This document shows positions 8,984 through 16,767 of a stretch of 38,556 bases of DNA, one piece after another; positions within the stretch are counted from its first letter, which is position 1; every line of letters starts with the position of its first letter. Where the stretch lies: the NCBI GenBank assembly GCA_945916235.1, contig CAMEGQ010000017.1, positions 1 to 38,556 of the forward strand, read 5' to 3'. This stretch comes from an uncultured Porphyromonadaceae bacterium. GTDB taxonomy: Bacteria; Bacteroidota; Bacteroidia; Bacteroidales; Muribaculaceae. Made by a program: the position numbers and the translations under genes. The notes below the pieces were generated by a model that was given only the letters and a program-made list of their open reading frames with translations, had not been told where the DNA came from and made no database searches.

Positions 8984-9865
8984 ATGGAACCGATTTTGCA
9001 ATTTCTTCAGGAGCAGTTGGAACGATGGCCTATGGCCCGGCACAATTTCGACGCGCTCACGTCGGTGGAGATGCGCAGCGTGACGGGACCGGGAGGCATG
9101 ACGTTTCGCATACAGCATAACCCGGCGCGTGCCGTGTCTACCGGAGCAAAGGTGGATGCAGCGACTCTCAGTAAGCGTCCATGTTTCCTTTGCATGAAAA
9201 ATCGCCCTGAGGAGCAGATGGTATGGCCTCTCGGTGTCGCTGAGGACGGCCTGACGGCCTGCTACCATCTGCTTGTGAATCCGTTCCCGATTTTCAGCCG
9301 GCATTTCACTGTGGCGCTTGCCGACCATGCGCCTCAGTTGATTTCCGGCGACGCATGCGCCAAGGCACGCGATATGGTGCTTCTGGCGCAGCGGTTTCCG
9401 GGGATGGCGGTGTTTTACAACGGTCCTCACTGCGGAGCCTCAGCGCCCGACCATTTCCATTTCCAGATGGTCGATGCCTCTGACATGCCTCTGCTGGAGC
9501 GCGTGGCCCGCGGCGATACTCTCCCCTTTGAAGTGATTTCGGCCGAACTGACCCCGGACAAGATGCCGCAGTGGCTCGCCGGAGTGCTCGCCGCTCTGGC
9601 CTCCCGCCCCGAAAATCATGGCGAGGCAGAGCCTCGCGTCAACATCCTCGCGACAGCCACAGGCTCGGGGCTGGTCCGCATGGCGGTGATCCCCCGGCGG
9701 GCTCACAGGCCTGATTTCTATGGCACAGACGAAGGGGAGTGGCTGGTCTCGCCGGCCTCGGTCGATCTTGCCGGCACGGTAATCCTCCCTCGCGAGGCTG
9801 ATTTCCGCTCCTTCAGCCCCGATACGCTCCGCGCTCTCCTCGCCCAGACCACCTACCTGCTGTAA
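8984..9865 (+). CDS. DUF4922 protein, HIT/GalT-like nucleotidyltransferase candidate
   Basis: The ATG at 8984 follows the tandem repeats; a TTG at 8945 would translate those repeats and is rejected. The 293-residue protein has RPCFLC (C67, C70), HLLVNPFPIFSRHFT (~95-109), a conserved YNGPHCGASAPDH stretch (~145-157) and HFHFQ (157-161). The last follows the HxHxQ pattern of the GalT branch of the HIT superfamily, where a histidine carries the nucleotidyl intermediate; the CxxC may bind zinc. This points to phosphorylase or nucleotidyltransferase chemistry on a sugar phosphate, but the DUF4922 family has no firmly known reaction that I can cite. It is the last gene of the cluster, after two glycosyltransferases and a wall-hydrolase-like protein, so it may supply or salvage the nucleotide sugar they use. 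That link is inference. Confidence 0.75.
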   Translation: MEPILQFLQEQLERWPMARHNFDALTSVEMRSVTGPGGMTFRIQHNPARAVSTGAKVDAATLSKRPCFLCMKNRPEEQMVWPLGVAEDGLTACYHLLVNPFPIFSRHFTVALADHAPQLISGDACAKARDMVLLAQRFPGMAVFYNGPHCGASAPDHFHFQMVDASDMPLLERVARGDTLPFEVISAELTPDKMPQWLAGVLAALASRPENHGEAEPRVNILATATGSGLVRMAVIPRRAHRPDFYGTDEGEWLVSPASVDLAGTVILPREADFRSFSPDTLRALLAQTTYLL

Positions 9866-9945
9866 GTATCCTATACATAGGTGTATGCGGATCGACGCAA
9901 CTGCCCGGTTATTAACCCTTTCGCGCAGCTTTGTTCACATCCGCC

Positions 9946-10066
9946 AGTAGGGTCGCGCCTTGGTGCGACCTAACCTATAGGATATCAATGATTTACCCTT
10001 GGGATAAATTCCATGTCATCGTGATAGGCAAACTTGGGTAGGTCGCACCAAGGCTCGACTCTACCC
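9946..10066. repeat. Palindromic MITE/REP-like element, copy 2
   Basis: The left arm (AGTAGGGTCGCGCCTTGGTG onward, 9946-9973) pairs with 10035-10066 imperfectly, around a ~60-base centre. The arms share the GCGCCTTGGTGCGACCT core with copy 1 at 3108-3217, and both centres contain TCAATGAT. Copy 2 differs in having GGGTCG in place of GGGGCG, so the copies have diverged. It lies between convergent genes, just before a separate terminator hairpin. Confidence 0.75.
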
Positions 10067-10150
10067 ATTGATAATCAATATATTATGTCATTGTAGGACT
10101 TCTTGCCTTTGGCGTATGGTGCGGGGGTGCGGACGAGGGCATTAAGCAGA

Positions 10151-10192
10151 AAAAATTAGCGCCGGCCCGGTGGGGTCGGCGCTGATTTTTTG
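10151..10192. terminator. Bidirectional rho-independent terminator
   Basis: AGCGCCGGCC (10158-10167) pairs with GGTCGGCGCT (10174-10183) with one G-U, around a 6-base loop. It is flanked by an A-run on the left and a T-run on the right, so it can end both the rightward cluster (last gene to 9865) and the leftward ompA genes. Confidence 0.8.
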
Positions 10193-10205
10193 AAGATATA
10201 TGTGT

Positions 10206-11378
10206 TTATTCGGCGATGGTGCAGACGGCGCAACGGTTCCAGCTGTTTTCCTGGAAGAGCGAGCCGATGCCCTGGCCTTCGGCGTTGACGCGGTTAGCGT
10301 CGATGCCATAGCGTTTCACAAGTTCTTTCTTCACTGCGTCAGCACGGCGCTGGGCGAGCTTCTCGTTGAACGAGAGCGAGCCGTCTTTCGAAGCATAACC
10401 CTTAACGGTCACCTTGGCGTTGCTGTTGGCTTTCAGCTGATCGGCAACCATAGCGATGTTGGGCTGCTGGTTGGCCTGAACGGTGGCTGAGCTGAAGTTG
10501 AAGAATACGTAGTAGATGTTGTTGAGTTCGTTAACCACATTCTCTACGGCAGCCGGGCGGCGGTTGCATGCGTCGAGCTGAGCCTTGAGGTCGTTCAGCT
10601 TGTTGACGAGAGCGGCGCTGTTGGCTGTGTTGGCGTCGATCTGAGCGCGCAGGTCGTTGATCTGAGCGTTGAGGGCGTCAATTTCAGCCTGGTCGTAGGG
10701 GCGAACGATTACGAAGTGGTGCGTACCGTTGGAGTTGCCGAAATGGTAGGTGACACCGGCTTCGAGTTCGAAGTAGCCGTGGTTGACGTTGTATTCAGCG
10801 GAATAGCCGAGCACGTTGGCCTCGGGGGAGCCGTTCATATTGAAGAGCATAGCAGGCTTGAGGGCTAAGGTCCATGCTTTCTTCTCGCCAAGGTTGAAGT
10901 TGAAGTTCAGGCCGACTTTGGTTGCCCATGAGTTGCCGTCGTCCATGATCGACTTGGGATAGTAGGCGTGGAGCCAGCCGGTACCGGCTACGGCTTCGAT
11001 TTCAAACAGGCGCGGCTCGCCTTTGTAGCCGCCGATGGCGTTCATCAGGTTGACCGTACCGAACACGCCTACATACTGATGGTCGAAAACGTTGGGCGAT
11101 ACGATGCCGGTCCATGAAGAGGTGTTGAAGGTCCATTCGCCTTCAGCGCCGAGGCCGAACACGGGAGTGAGCTGCTTGCGGAGCTCGAGACCGATGATGC
11201 CGCGGCTTTCGAGCAGGGGACGGTAGCTGCGATGGCTGGCGATGCCGGTCGACATCACGCCGCCGCCTTTAAGCGTCACCGACCAGTTGTCGGTAAATTT
11301 GCTGCCTTCCACGGTGGTGGCGGCCTGAGCGCCGAGGGCGGCGACGGCCAGAACAGCTGCGATGATATATTTTTTCAT
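10206..11378 (-). CDS. OmpA-family major outer-membrane protein, paralogue A
   Basis: The 390-residue precursor has a signal peptide (MKKYIIAAVLAVAALGAQA), a beta-barrel region (~20-225), a short heptad-like linker (~228-275, DALNAQINDLRAQID and following) and a C-terminal OmpA peptidoglycan-binding domain (~285-390). In that domain VTVKGYASKDG and NEKLAQRRADAV match the known peptidoglycan-contact motif. It anchors the outer membrane to the wall. It is nearly the same length as the gene just upstream at 11433-12599 and very alike along its whole length, so it arose by tandem duplication. The 54-base gap between them shows neither promoter nor terminator, so both are probably read from the promoter at 12688. 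A bidirectional terminator follows the stop. Confidence 0.9.
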   Translation of the reverse strand: MKKYIIAAVLAVAALGAQAATTVEGSKFTDNWSVTLKGGGVMSTGIASHRSYRPLLESRGIIGLELRKQLTPVFGLGAEGEWTFNTSSWTGIVSPNVFDHQYVGVFGTVNLMNAIGGYKGEPRLFEIEAVAGTGWLHAYYPKSIMDDGNSWATKVGLNFNFNLGEKKAWTLALKPAMLFNMNGSPEANVLGYSAEYNVNHGYFELEAGVTYHFGNSNGTHHFVIVRPYDQAEIDALNAQINDLRAQIDANTANSAALVNKLNDLKAQLDACNRRPAAVENVVNELNNIYYVFFNFSSATVQANQQPNIAMVADQLKANSNAKVTVKGYASKDGSLSFNEKLAQRRADAVKKELVKRYGIDANRVNAEGQGIGSLFQENSWNRCAVCTIAE

Positions 11379-11432
11379 AATAATCGGTGGATGAATCTGA
11401 AGAGTTGACAGGTTGGAGGTCAGCTCGGTTGA

Positions 11433-12599
11433 TTATTCGTTAACGGTGCAGACAGCCACGCGGTTCCAGCTGTTTTCCTGGAAGAGCGAACCGATGCCTT
11501 CGCCTTCGGCGTTGACGCGGTCAGCAGCGATGCCGTAGCGTTTTACGAGGGCTTTCTTAACGGCCTCAGCACGACGCTGGGCGAGCTTCTCGTTGAAGGA
11601 TTTCGAGCCGTCTTTCGAAGCGTAACCCTTGACGGTGACCTTGGCGCTGCTGTTAGCCTTCAGCTGGTCGGCAACCATGGCGATGTTGGGCTGCTGGTTG
11701 GCCTGGATGTTGGCCGAGCCGATGTTGAAGAAGACGTAGCGGATGTTGTTGAGGTCTTTGACCACCTTTTCAACCACGGCCGGGCGGCGGTTGCAGGCGT
11801 CGAGCTGAGCCTGAAGGTCGGCGATCTGAGCGAGCAGAGCGGAATTGTTGCTGCCGATCTGGTCGAGCTGCGAGCGCAGGTCGTTGATCTGAGCGTTGAG
11901 GGCGTCGATCTCATTCTGATCGTAGGGGCGAACTACATTGAAGTAGTGCTTGCCGTTGGAGTTGCCGAAGTGGTAGGTGATACCGGCTTCGAGTTCGAGG
12001 TAGCCGTAGTTGGAATCGTAGCGGGCAGCGTAGCCGAGGATGTTGGCGGTGGGCTTGCCGTTCATGTTCCAGAGGTAAGCGGGCTTCAGCGAAACGGTCC
12101 ATGCTTTTTTCTCGCCGAGGTTGAAGTTGAAGTTCATGCCGACTTTGGTAGCCCAGGAGTTACCGTCGTCAGCGGTGGTGTGGGGATAGTAAGCGTGGAG
12201 CCACCCTACACCGGCCACAGCTTCGATCTCGAACAGACGCGGAGCGCCGGTGTAGCCGGCGAAGGCGTTCATGAGGTTGAAGGCGCCGAAAGTGCCTACA
12301 TACTGATGGTCGAATGCGTTGCCCGAACGAAGGCCGCTCCAGGAGGAGGTGTTGATGGTCCATTCGCCTTCAACGCCCAGACCGAACACGGGAGTGATCT
12401 GCTTGCGCAGTTCGGCGCCGACGATACCGCGGGCATCGTTCCAGAATCCATTGTTTTCTACTTTGTACGACGACAGGACGGCGCCACCCTTGAGGGTCAG
12501 CGACCAGTTGTCGGTGAATTTACTGCCTTCCACTGTGGTAACGGCGGATGCGGCCACTGAAGTGAGGGCCAGAGCAGCTACAAAAGCTAATTTTTTCAT
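11433..12599 (-). CDS. OmpA-family major outer-membrane protein, paralogue B
   Basis: The 388-residue precursor has a signal peptide (MKKLAFVAALALTSVAASA), a barrel (~20-225), a linker with DALNAQINDLRSQLD and DLQAQLDACNRRP, and an OmpA C-terminal domain with VTVKGYASKDG and NEKLAQRRAEAV. It is the promoter-proximal member of the tandem pair. The barrel differs most from paralogue A just after the signal peptide (~40-60) and in the stretch around 140-190; the wall-binding domain is almost unchanged, as expected if surface loops vary under selection. Paired OmpA-like proteins of this kind form heteromeric complexes in other Bacteroidales (Pgm6/Pgm7 of Porphyromonas); whether these do is inference. 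Confidence 0.9.
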   Translation of the reverse strand: MKKLAFVAALALTSVAASAVTTVEGSKFTDNWSLTLKGGAVLSSYKVENNGFWNDARGIVGAELRKQITPVFGLGVEGEWTINTSSWSGLRSGNAFDHQYVGTFGAFNLMNAFAGYTGAPRLFEIEAVAGVGWLHAYYPHTTADDGNSWATKVGMNFNFNLGEKKAWTVSLKPAYLWNMNGKPTANILGYAARYDSNYGYLELEAGITYHFGNSNGKHYFNVVRPYDQNEIDALNAQINDLRSQLDQIGSNNSALLAQIADLQAQLDACNRRPAVVEKVVKDLNNIRYVFFNIGSANIQANQQPNIAMVADQLKANSSAKVTVKGYASKDGSKSFNEKLAQRRAEAVKKALVKRYGIAADRVNAEGEGIGSLFQENSWNRVAVCTVNE

Positions 12600-12687
12600 A
12601 GCGTTGTTAGTTTAGAGCTATTGTTTTTGATTTGTTTTATTTACGTCAGGGTACGATTGAGGCGGAATCTCACAATTCCGGACGGAA

Positions 12688-12719
12688 CAAAGTTAAAACT
12701 TTTTTAACATACCGCCAAA
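12688..12719 (-). promoter_or_regulatory. Promoter of the ompA pair
   Basis: On the minus strand TTTGG (12715-12719) and TAACTTTG (12688-12695) are 19 bases apart, matching the Bacteroidetes consensus. The start of transcription would be near 12681, giving a leader of about 80 bases. The strength of the match fits an abundant protein. Confidence 0.75.
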
Positions 12720-12780
12720 TATTTTTGGTGGATTTTGCTTGATTTGATTGAGAAAAATTGCCGAAATGACCGTCTTTAAT

Positions 12781-12820
12781 AGAAAAAGTGCATGCCCCCG
12801 GGCTCGGAGCCATGCACTTT
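12781..12820 (-). terminator. Terminator of the FN3/choice-of-anchor-J gene
   Basis: AAAGTGCATG (12785-12794) pairs perfectly with CATGCACTTT (12811-12820). In the leftward direction the hairpin is followed by TTTTTCT. The stop of the gene it serves is at 12861, about 40 bases before it. Confidence 0.75.
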
Positions 12821-12860
12821 ATGGTATAAAGCCGCTTCAGCGGCTCACGGAAGCGGAGTC

Positions 12861-14996
12861 TCAGAGGCGCACTTTGGCTACGCCGGCGCCACGGCGGACA
12901 ATATAAATATGTCCGGGAGCGGGATCGGCTACGCGGATACCCTGCAGATTGTAGTATTCCGGAGCGGCGTCGGCGTCGTTGTCGGCTGTAACGTCGGAAA
13001 TGCCGGCGCTGCGGTCGATTTTCACATTGTCGATGCGCAGAGTGGCAAACGTTGAGCAGCCGATGCCGTGCAGACCGAGATGGTAGGTGCCCGGAGTGGC
13101 TACGTGGAAGTTGACCTCAAAGGGGACGAAATTCTTGACATTCCCCTCGGCCTCGTTGTAGACCTTGACATCGGCCTGTGAGTGGAGCTCCTGGCTGAAG
13201 CTGGAGGCGTCGGCGGGATCGGTGCCGAGAGCCACGCCATACGAGTGGGTGTCAAAGCTGCCGCCGCAAGCCACGAACGTCAGTTTGTAGTCGCCCTCGC
13301 TCATGGAGATGGCGGGCGAAACCAGCCATGCATCCATCGGTATTGTGGCGCTTCCGCCTGTCTTGAACTGTGCATATTTGCCGTCGAAAGTCTGGTATGC
13401 ATAACCCTTTACGATCGACCATCCGTAGTTGCCGCTGTTGCCGAGGGTGGTCCAGAGGGTACCGTCCTGATCGTCTTCAAAGCCGGTGGAGTAGGGGATG
13501 GTGAACGCTCCGACGTATGTTACCCCGTTGGATTCGGCCTCAACGCCGTCGAGATCGCACGAATTGGGGGTCACGATGAAGGAATATGTGCCCGACTGGG
13601 TGAGCTCAGTGGTGTAGTATGTCTGGGACAGGCCGGTGACGAGCTGCTCCACGGAGGTGCCGATTTTGCGGCTTACGGTGTAGGTGATGTTCTGATAGTC
13701 GGCATATCCGCCTGTCACTGTGGCGGTCGGAGCTTCCCATGAGAGGCTTACGGTGGAGCCTGAGATCTCAGCTTTGAGATTGCCTACGGCTTTCAGTTGG
13801 TCGGGACCGGCGAAAGTGGTGGCGACTGCGGGCAGACCGACCGCGCCATCGCTTACGGCCTGAATGGAATAGTAGTTATGACCGTAGAAGGCACGCTCGT
13901 CGGTGAACGAGGTGGCGTCGGCAGGGAGCGTAGCCAGCGGCTTCTCCACGCCCAGACGGTAGATAGTGATGCCGGTGATATGGGCGGCGGAGCCGTCGTG
14001 GTTAGTGGTCGGGAGAGTCCAGCTGAGGTCGACGGTGTAGGGCGTGTTTTCGCGCAGGGTGGCCGTGAAGTTGGTGGCACCCTTGGGCGAGGCCGGGTTG
14101 ATGGTGGCGCCTTCGAAGTACAGACCAGTCAGCTGCGGGTTGGCGTCGATGCGCAGGCCGTTGTTGTTGAATTCGGCGTCGGTGACCACTTCCGCACCCG
14201 TGGCGGGGTTGTAGCGCTTGCCCGTGGCGGTGTCGATGCGGTCGAGATATTCATAGTCGGGATGGCAGTGAGCCCAGTAGAGAGTGCCGTCGGGGGCAAA
14301 GGCCATCGACTGGAAATTGTTGTCGACAGCCACGGAGTGACGCTCGCCGACGGGCGTGATCTCGGCGGTGTACTTATTCATGGAGAAGAACTGGCGGTAG
14401 TCGCCCATGCAGTAGAGCCGGCCGTCGGCTGTGCACGCAAGAGCGATGGGCGCTTCCTTTACCCAGTTCCCGTAGCCGTTCTGCGCCGTGGCCGTGAAAG
14501 TGCCCACGGGGTAGAGCGCACCGGTGGCGAGGTCGACGGTGAAAAGGCCCGTCTCACCGATTTTGCCGTTGGAGGCCTTCTTGACTTCGGCCAGGGCAAA
14601 CATAGTGTTGGTGGTGGCGTCGAAAGTCATGTCGACTACGCGGGCCTGGCCGCTGCAGCTCACCGATGAGATCTCCCTGAAGCCGTTGGCAGGGTCGTAG
14701 ACCTTGAAATTGTAGGTCTCGAGGCCGTCGCCCATCAGGTAATCCTGATAGAGCGTGAATGCGTAGTATTTACCGTCGACGAGTTCGCCGGCGCCGATCT
14801 GTTCGGAGTCGGAATAGACGGTTTTGTCGAGGGTGATGGCCGAGGGGTTGTCGACCTTAAAACTTACGAATCCGAATTTCTGGTTTTCGTTGCCCATTTG
14901 GTAAGCGTGGGCCGTAGGGATGTCGGCAGCAAACGCTGAGCCGGAGGGTGTGGCGCTTAGAATCGCCAGAGTGGCTAATGTGTAGAATTTTTTCAT
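12861..14996 (-). CDS. Secreted FN3 / choice-of-anchor-J surface protein with sorting-like tail
   Basis: The ATG at 14996 starts MKKFYTLATLAILSATPSGSAFA, a signal peptide; an open frame to 15050 would only add non-signal residues and overlaps the promoter leader. The 711-residue protein has an N-terminal region with propeller-like repeats (~25-290, GKYYAFTLYQDYL, GRLYCMGDYRQF, GTLYWAHCHPDYE). Two FN3 domains follow (~305-480, with VDLSWTLP and VSLSWEAP), then a jelly-roll of the choice-of-anchor J type (~495-665: STGFEDDQDG, DAWLVSPAISMSEGDYKLTFVA). The tail YYNLQGIRVADP...IYIVRRGAGVAKVRL is a complete version of the sorting-like motif also present at 1-2858 and 27714-29240. I infer an exported adhesin or glycan-binding protein; the ligand is unknown. 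It has its own promoter and terminator. Confidence 0.8.
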   Translation of the reverse strand: MKKFYTLATLAILSATPSGSAFAADIPTAHAYQMGNENQKFGFVSFKVDNPSAITLDKTVYSDSEQIGAGELVDGKYYAFTLYQDYLMGDGLETYNFKVYDPANGFREISSVSCSGQARVVDMTFDATTNTMFALAEVKKASNGKIGETGLFTVDLATGALYPVGTFTATAQNGYGNWVKEAPIALACTADGRLYCMGDYRQFFSMNKYTAEITPVGERHSVAVDNNFQSMAFAPDGTLYWAHCHPDYEYLDRIDTATGKRYNPATGAEVVTDAEFNNNGLRIDANPQLTGLYFEGATINPASPKGATNFTATLRENTPYTVDLSWTLPTTNHDGSAAHITGITIYRLGVEKPLATLPADATSFTDERAFYGHNYYSIQAVSDGAVGLPAVATTFAGPDQLKAVGNLKAEISGSTVSLSWEAPTATVTGGYADYQNITYTVSRKIGTSVEQLVTGLSQTYYTTELTQSGTYSFIVTPNSCDLDGVEAESNGVTYVGAFTIPYSTGFEDDQDGTLWTTLGNSGNYGWSIVKGYAYQTFDGKYAQFKTGGSATIPMDAWLVSPAISMSEGDYKLTFVACGGSFDTHSYGVALGTDPADASSFSQELHSQADVKVYNEAEGNVKNFVPFEVNFHVATPGTYHLGLHGIGCSTFATLRIDNVKIDRSAGISDVTADNDADAAPEYYNLQGIRVADPAPGHIYIVRRGAGVAKVRL

Positions 14997-15069
14997 AGAA
15001 ACCTGTTGATTGGTAAGCAATGAATGAGTGAATTGTCTGAAAATTCCCATTCGGGAGAGTTTAGGCCGG

Positions 15070-15077
15070 CAAATATA
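15070..15077 (-). promoter_or_regulatory. -7 box of the FN3/choice-of-anchor-J gene
   Basis: The minus strand reads TATATTTG, about 75 bases before the ATG at 14996. A clear -33 element was not seen. It lies back to back with the folB promoter box at 15100-15107. Confidence 0.5.
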
Positions 15078-15099
15078 TGAAATTTCGAGATAAAACAGC

Positions 15100-15107
15100 T
15101 AAATTTG
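15100..15107 (+). promoter_or_regulatory. -7 box of folB and the wall-salvage operon
   Basis: TAAATTTG matches the Bacteroidetes -7 consensus and places the transcript start near 15114, about ten bases before the ATG at 15125. This rules out the upstream in-frame ATG at 15077 as the folB start. The -33 element is not clear. Confidence 0.6.
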
Positions 15108-15124
15108 TAGGTAAAATCCGCATT

Positions 15125-15475
15125 ATGATTACAGTGACGCTCGATCGCATCCGGCTTTATGCCCGCCATGGCGTAATGGCTCAGGAGCGTAAGGTAGGAA
15201 ACCTCTTTGAGGTGTCGGTGACGCTCAGCTATGAGGGAAAAATCCCCGTCAGCGACTCCCTCGACGATACCATCAACTATGCCGCCGTGGCCTCAGCTGT
15301 CAGAGAAGAGATGGCTGAACCATCGCAACTGCTTGAGCATGTGGCCTTTCGCATAGCGCGCAGGGTTCAGGCTCTTGACGGGCCGAAGGTATGCTCCGGC
15401 AGCGTCACTGTGGCTAAGGTGACGCCACCTCTGGGCGTGGCAATCGCCGCAGCGTCAGCTACTTACAGCTGGTAG
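15125..15475 (+). CDS. folB: Dihydroneopterin aldolase
   Basis: With the start at 15125 the protein is 116 residues, the usual FolB length. It has the family's N-terminal pattern RLYARHGVMAQERKVGNLFEV, cut here to its key parts: YARHG, the QE pair and the NLFEV strand. The central DTINYA and C-terminal VTVAKVTPPLG, with the conserved lysine, are also present. FolB converts 7,8-dihydroneopterin to 6-hydroxymethyl-dihydropterin and glycolaldehyde in folate synthesis, as a cytoplasmic octamer. The ATG lies just past its own -7 box. The SpoIID-like gene starts 31 bases after the stop with no terminator between, so folB may be the first gene of the following operon. Confidence 0.9.
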   Translation: MITVTLDRIRLYARHGVMAQERKVGNLFEVSVTLSYEGKIPVSDSLDDTINYAAVASAVREEMAEPSQLLEHVAFRIARRVQALDGPKVCSGSVTVAKVTPPLGVAIAAASATYSW

Positions 15476-15506
15476 CCAAGTCTCCCGGCATCAAAATTCT
15501 GAAAAG

Positions 15507-16766
15507 ATGAAAGAACAGACCGATCATACTTGCCTGAGATTCAACGTCGAGCCGACCATTGATGTCGGGGTGATGCATGCTCCCTCCATCCGCTACAGCC
15601 TGGAAAGGGAGGGGCAGAGCCTCCACACGGCGGAGTTTGCCGACGGCGCAGTCGTTATCGACGGAGAGCCGCAAGGGCCTGTATGCCAGATTGATGCGCC
15701 CGACGGATTCCGGCTTTACGACGTTCCAATCGGTATCGGCTTCCATTGGCAGCGGACGCAGACGCAGCTGTTTCCGCCATCGCTGGTTTTCATAGCCGAC
15801 AGGACAGAGTCGGAGGTGGTGGCCGTCAACCGCGTAGCGCTCGAGACCTATCTTAAGAGCGTGATCTCGTCGGAGATGAGCGGCACCTCGCCATCCCATC
15901 TGCTTAAGGCTCACGCGATTGTGTCGCGCAGCTGGTTGCTCCGTCAGATAGCAGACGAGGGGAAGCATCATCAGGGGATGGCTTCGCAGCTGGGGAAGCG
16001 ACGCGTCGGAGATGAGCCGACGGGGCGCGAGGTGGATGAACTCGTGCGCTGGTACGACCGCGAAGACCATACGCTTTTCGATGTATGTGCCGACGACCAT
16101 TGCCAGCGTTATCAGGGGTTTACCAATGCCATGAACCCCTATGTAGCTGAGGCTGTGGAGGCTACACGCGGACTTGTGCTCACCTTCGGCGGCGAGATCT
16201 GCGACGCCAGATTCTCGAAATGCTGCGGCGGAAGGTCGGAAATCTTCGCCAGCTGTTGGGAGGATGCCCTGCACCCCTATCTGGAGCCGGTCGACGACCC
16301 GTATTGCGACACGAGAGACGAGGCTGTGCTCCGGCAGGTGATGAACGGCTACGACTGCGAATCGCTTGATTTCCACGATTGGGAAGTGACGCTTGACCCG
16401 GAAGGCCTTGGTAGACTGATACTCGAGAAAACCGGATACGATTTCGGAACGATACTCGATCTCCGCCCGCTGGAGCGCGGCGAGTCCGGCCGAATCACGC
16501 GCCTGCTCGTGACGGGCACCAAACGGGAGATGGCAGTCGGCAAAGAGCTGGAAATCAGGCGATGGCTGTCTCCGACCCATCTTCGCAGCTCGAATTTCTC
16601 GGTGGAACGGACCGCTGATGGCCGTTTCCGCCTTCGCGGCAAAGGGTGGGGCCACGGCGTGGGAATGTGCCAGATCGGGGCAGCCGTGATGAGCTCCAAG
16701 GGGTTCGGATATGAGGAAATACTACGCCATTATTTCCCAAAAGCCTCATTGACAAAGATTTACTAA
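15507..16766 (+). CDS. SpoIID/LytB-domain lytic transglycosylase-like protein without a visible signal peptide
   Basis: The 419-residue protein matches the SpoIID/LytB family. VISSEMSGTSPSHLLKAHAI holds the catalytic glutamate (E123), CGGRSE and GWGHGVGMCQIGA (~375-388) are the other family motifs, and the end HYFPKASLTKIY is typical. SpoIID enzymes cut glycan strands that lack stem peptides, leaving anhydro-MurNAc ends. They are best known from spore formers, but the domain is common in Bacteroidetes that do not sporulate. The N-terminus (MKEQTDHTCLRFNVEPTIDV) is hydrophilic, and the in-frame upstream sequence offers no signal either, which is odd for a wall enzyme. An inserted stretch around 155-190 (HHQGMASQLGKRRVG) is variable. 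One base separates it from the AmpG-like permease gene, so the two are cotranscribed and probably coupled in function. Confidence 0.85.
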   Translation: MKEQTDHTCLRFNVEPTIDVGVMHAPSIRYSLEREGQSLHTAEFADGAVVIDGEPQGPVCQIDAPDGFRLYDVPIGIGFHWQRTQTQLFPPSLVFIADRTESEVVAVNRVALETYLKSVISSEMSGTSPSHLLKAHAIVSRSWLLRQIADEGKHHQGMASQLGKRRVGDEPTGREVDELVRWYDREDHTLFDVCADDHCQRYQGFTNAMNPYVAEAVEATRGLVLTFGGEICDARFSKCCGGRSEIFASCWEDALHPYLEPVDDPYCDTRDEAVLRQVMNGYDCESLDFHDWEVTLDPEGLGRLILEKTGYDFGTILDLRPLERGESGRITRLLVTGTKREMAVGKELEIRRWLSPTHLRSSNFSVERTADGRFRLRGKGWGHGVGMCQIGAAVMSSKGFGYEEILRHYFPKASLTKIY

Positions 16767-16767
16767 G

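Larger units (their letters stand above)
9866..10205. other. 340-base intergenic region between convergent genes
   Basis: The gap holds the second palindromic element (9946-10066) and a bidirectional terminator (10158-10183). A small palindrome CCTATACATAGG lies just after the stop at 9865. No coding region was seen. Confidence 0.7.

Noticed and set aside
15459-16655. 398-residue minus-strand frame opposite the SpoIID-like gene
   Set aside because: The plus strand has intact SpoIID motifs; the complement has none.
15507-16766. SpoIID as a sign of sporulation
   Set aside because: The domain is widespread outside spore formers, and everything else in the window is of Bacteroidetes type.
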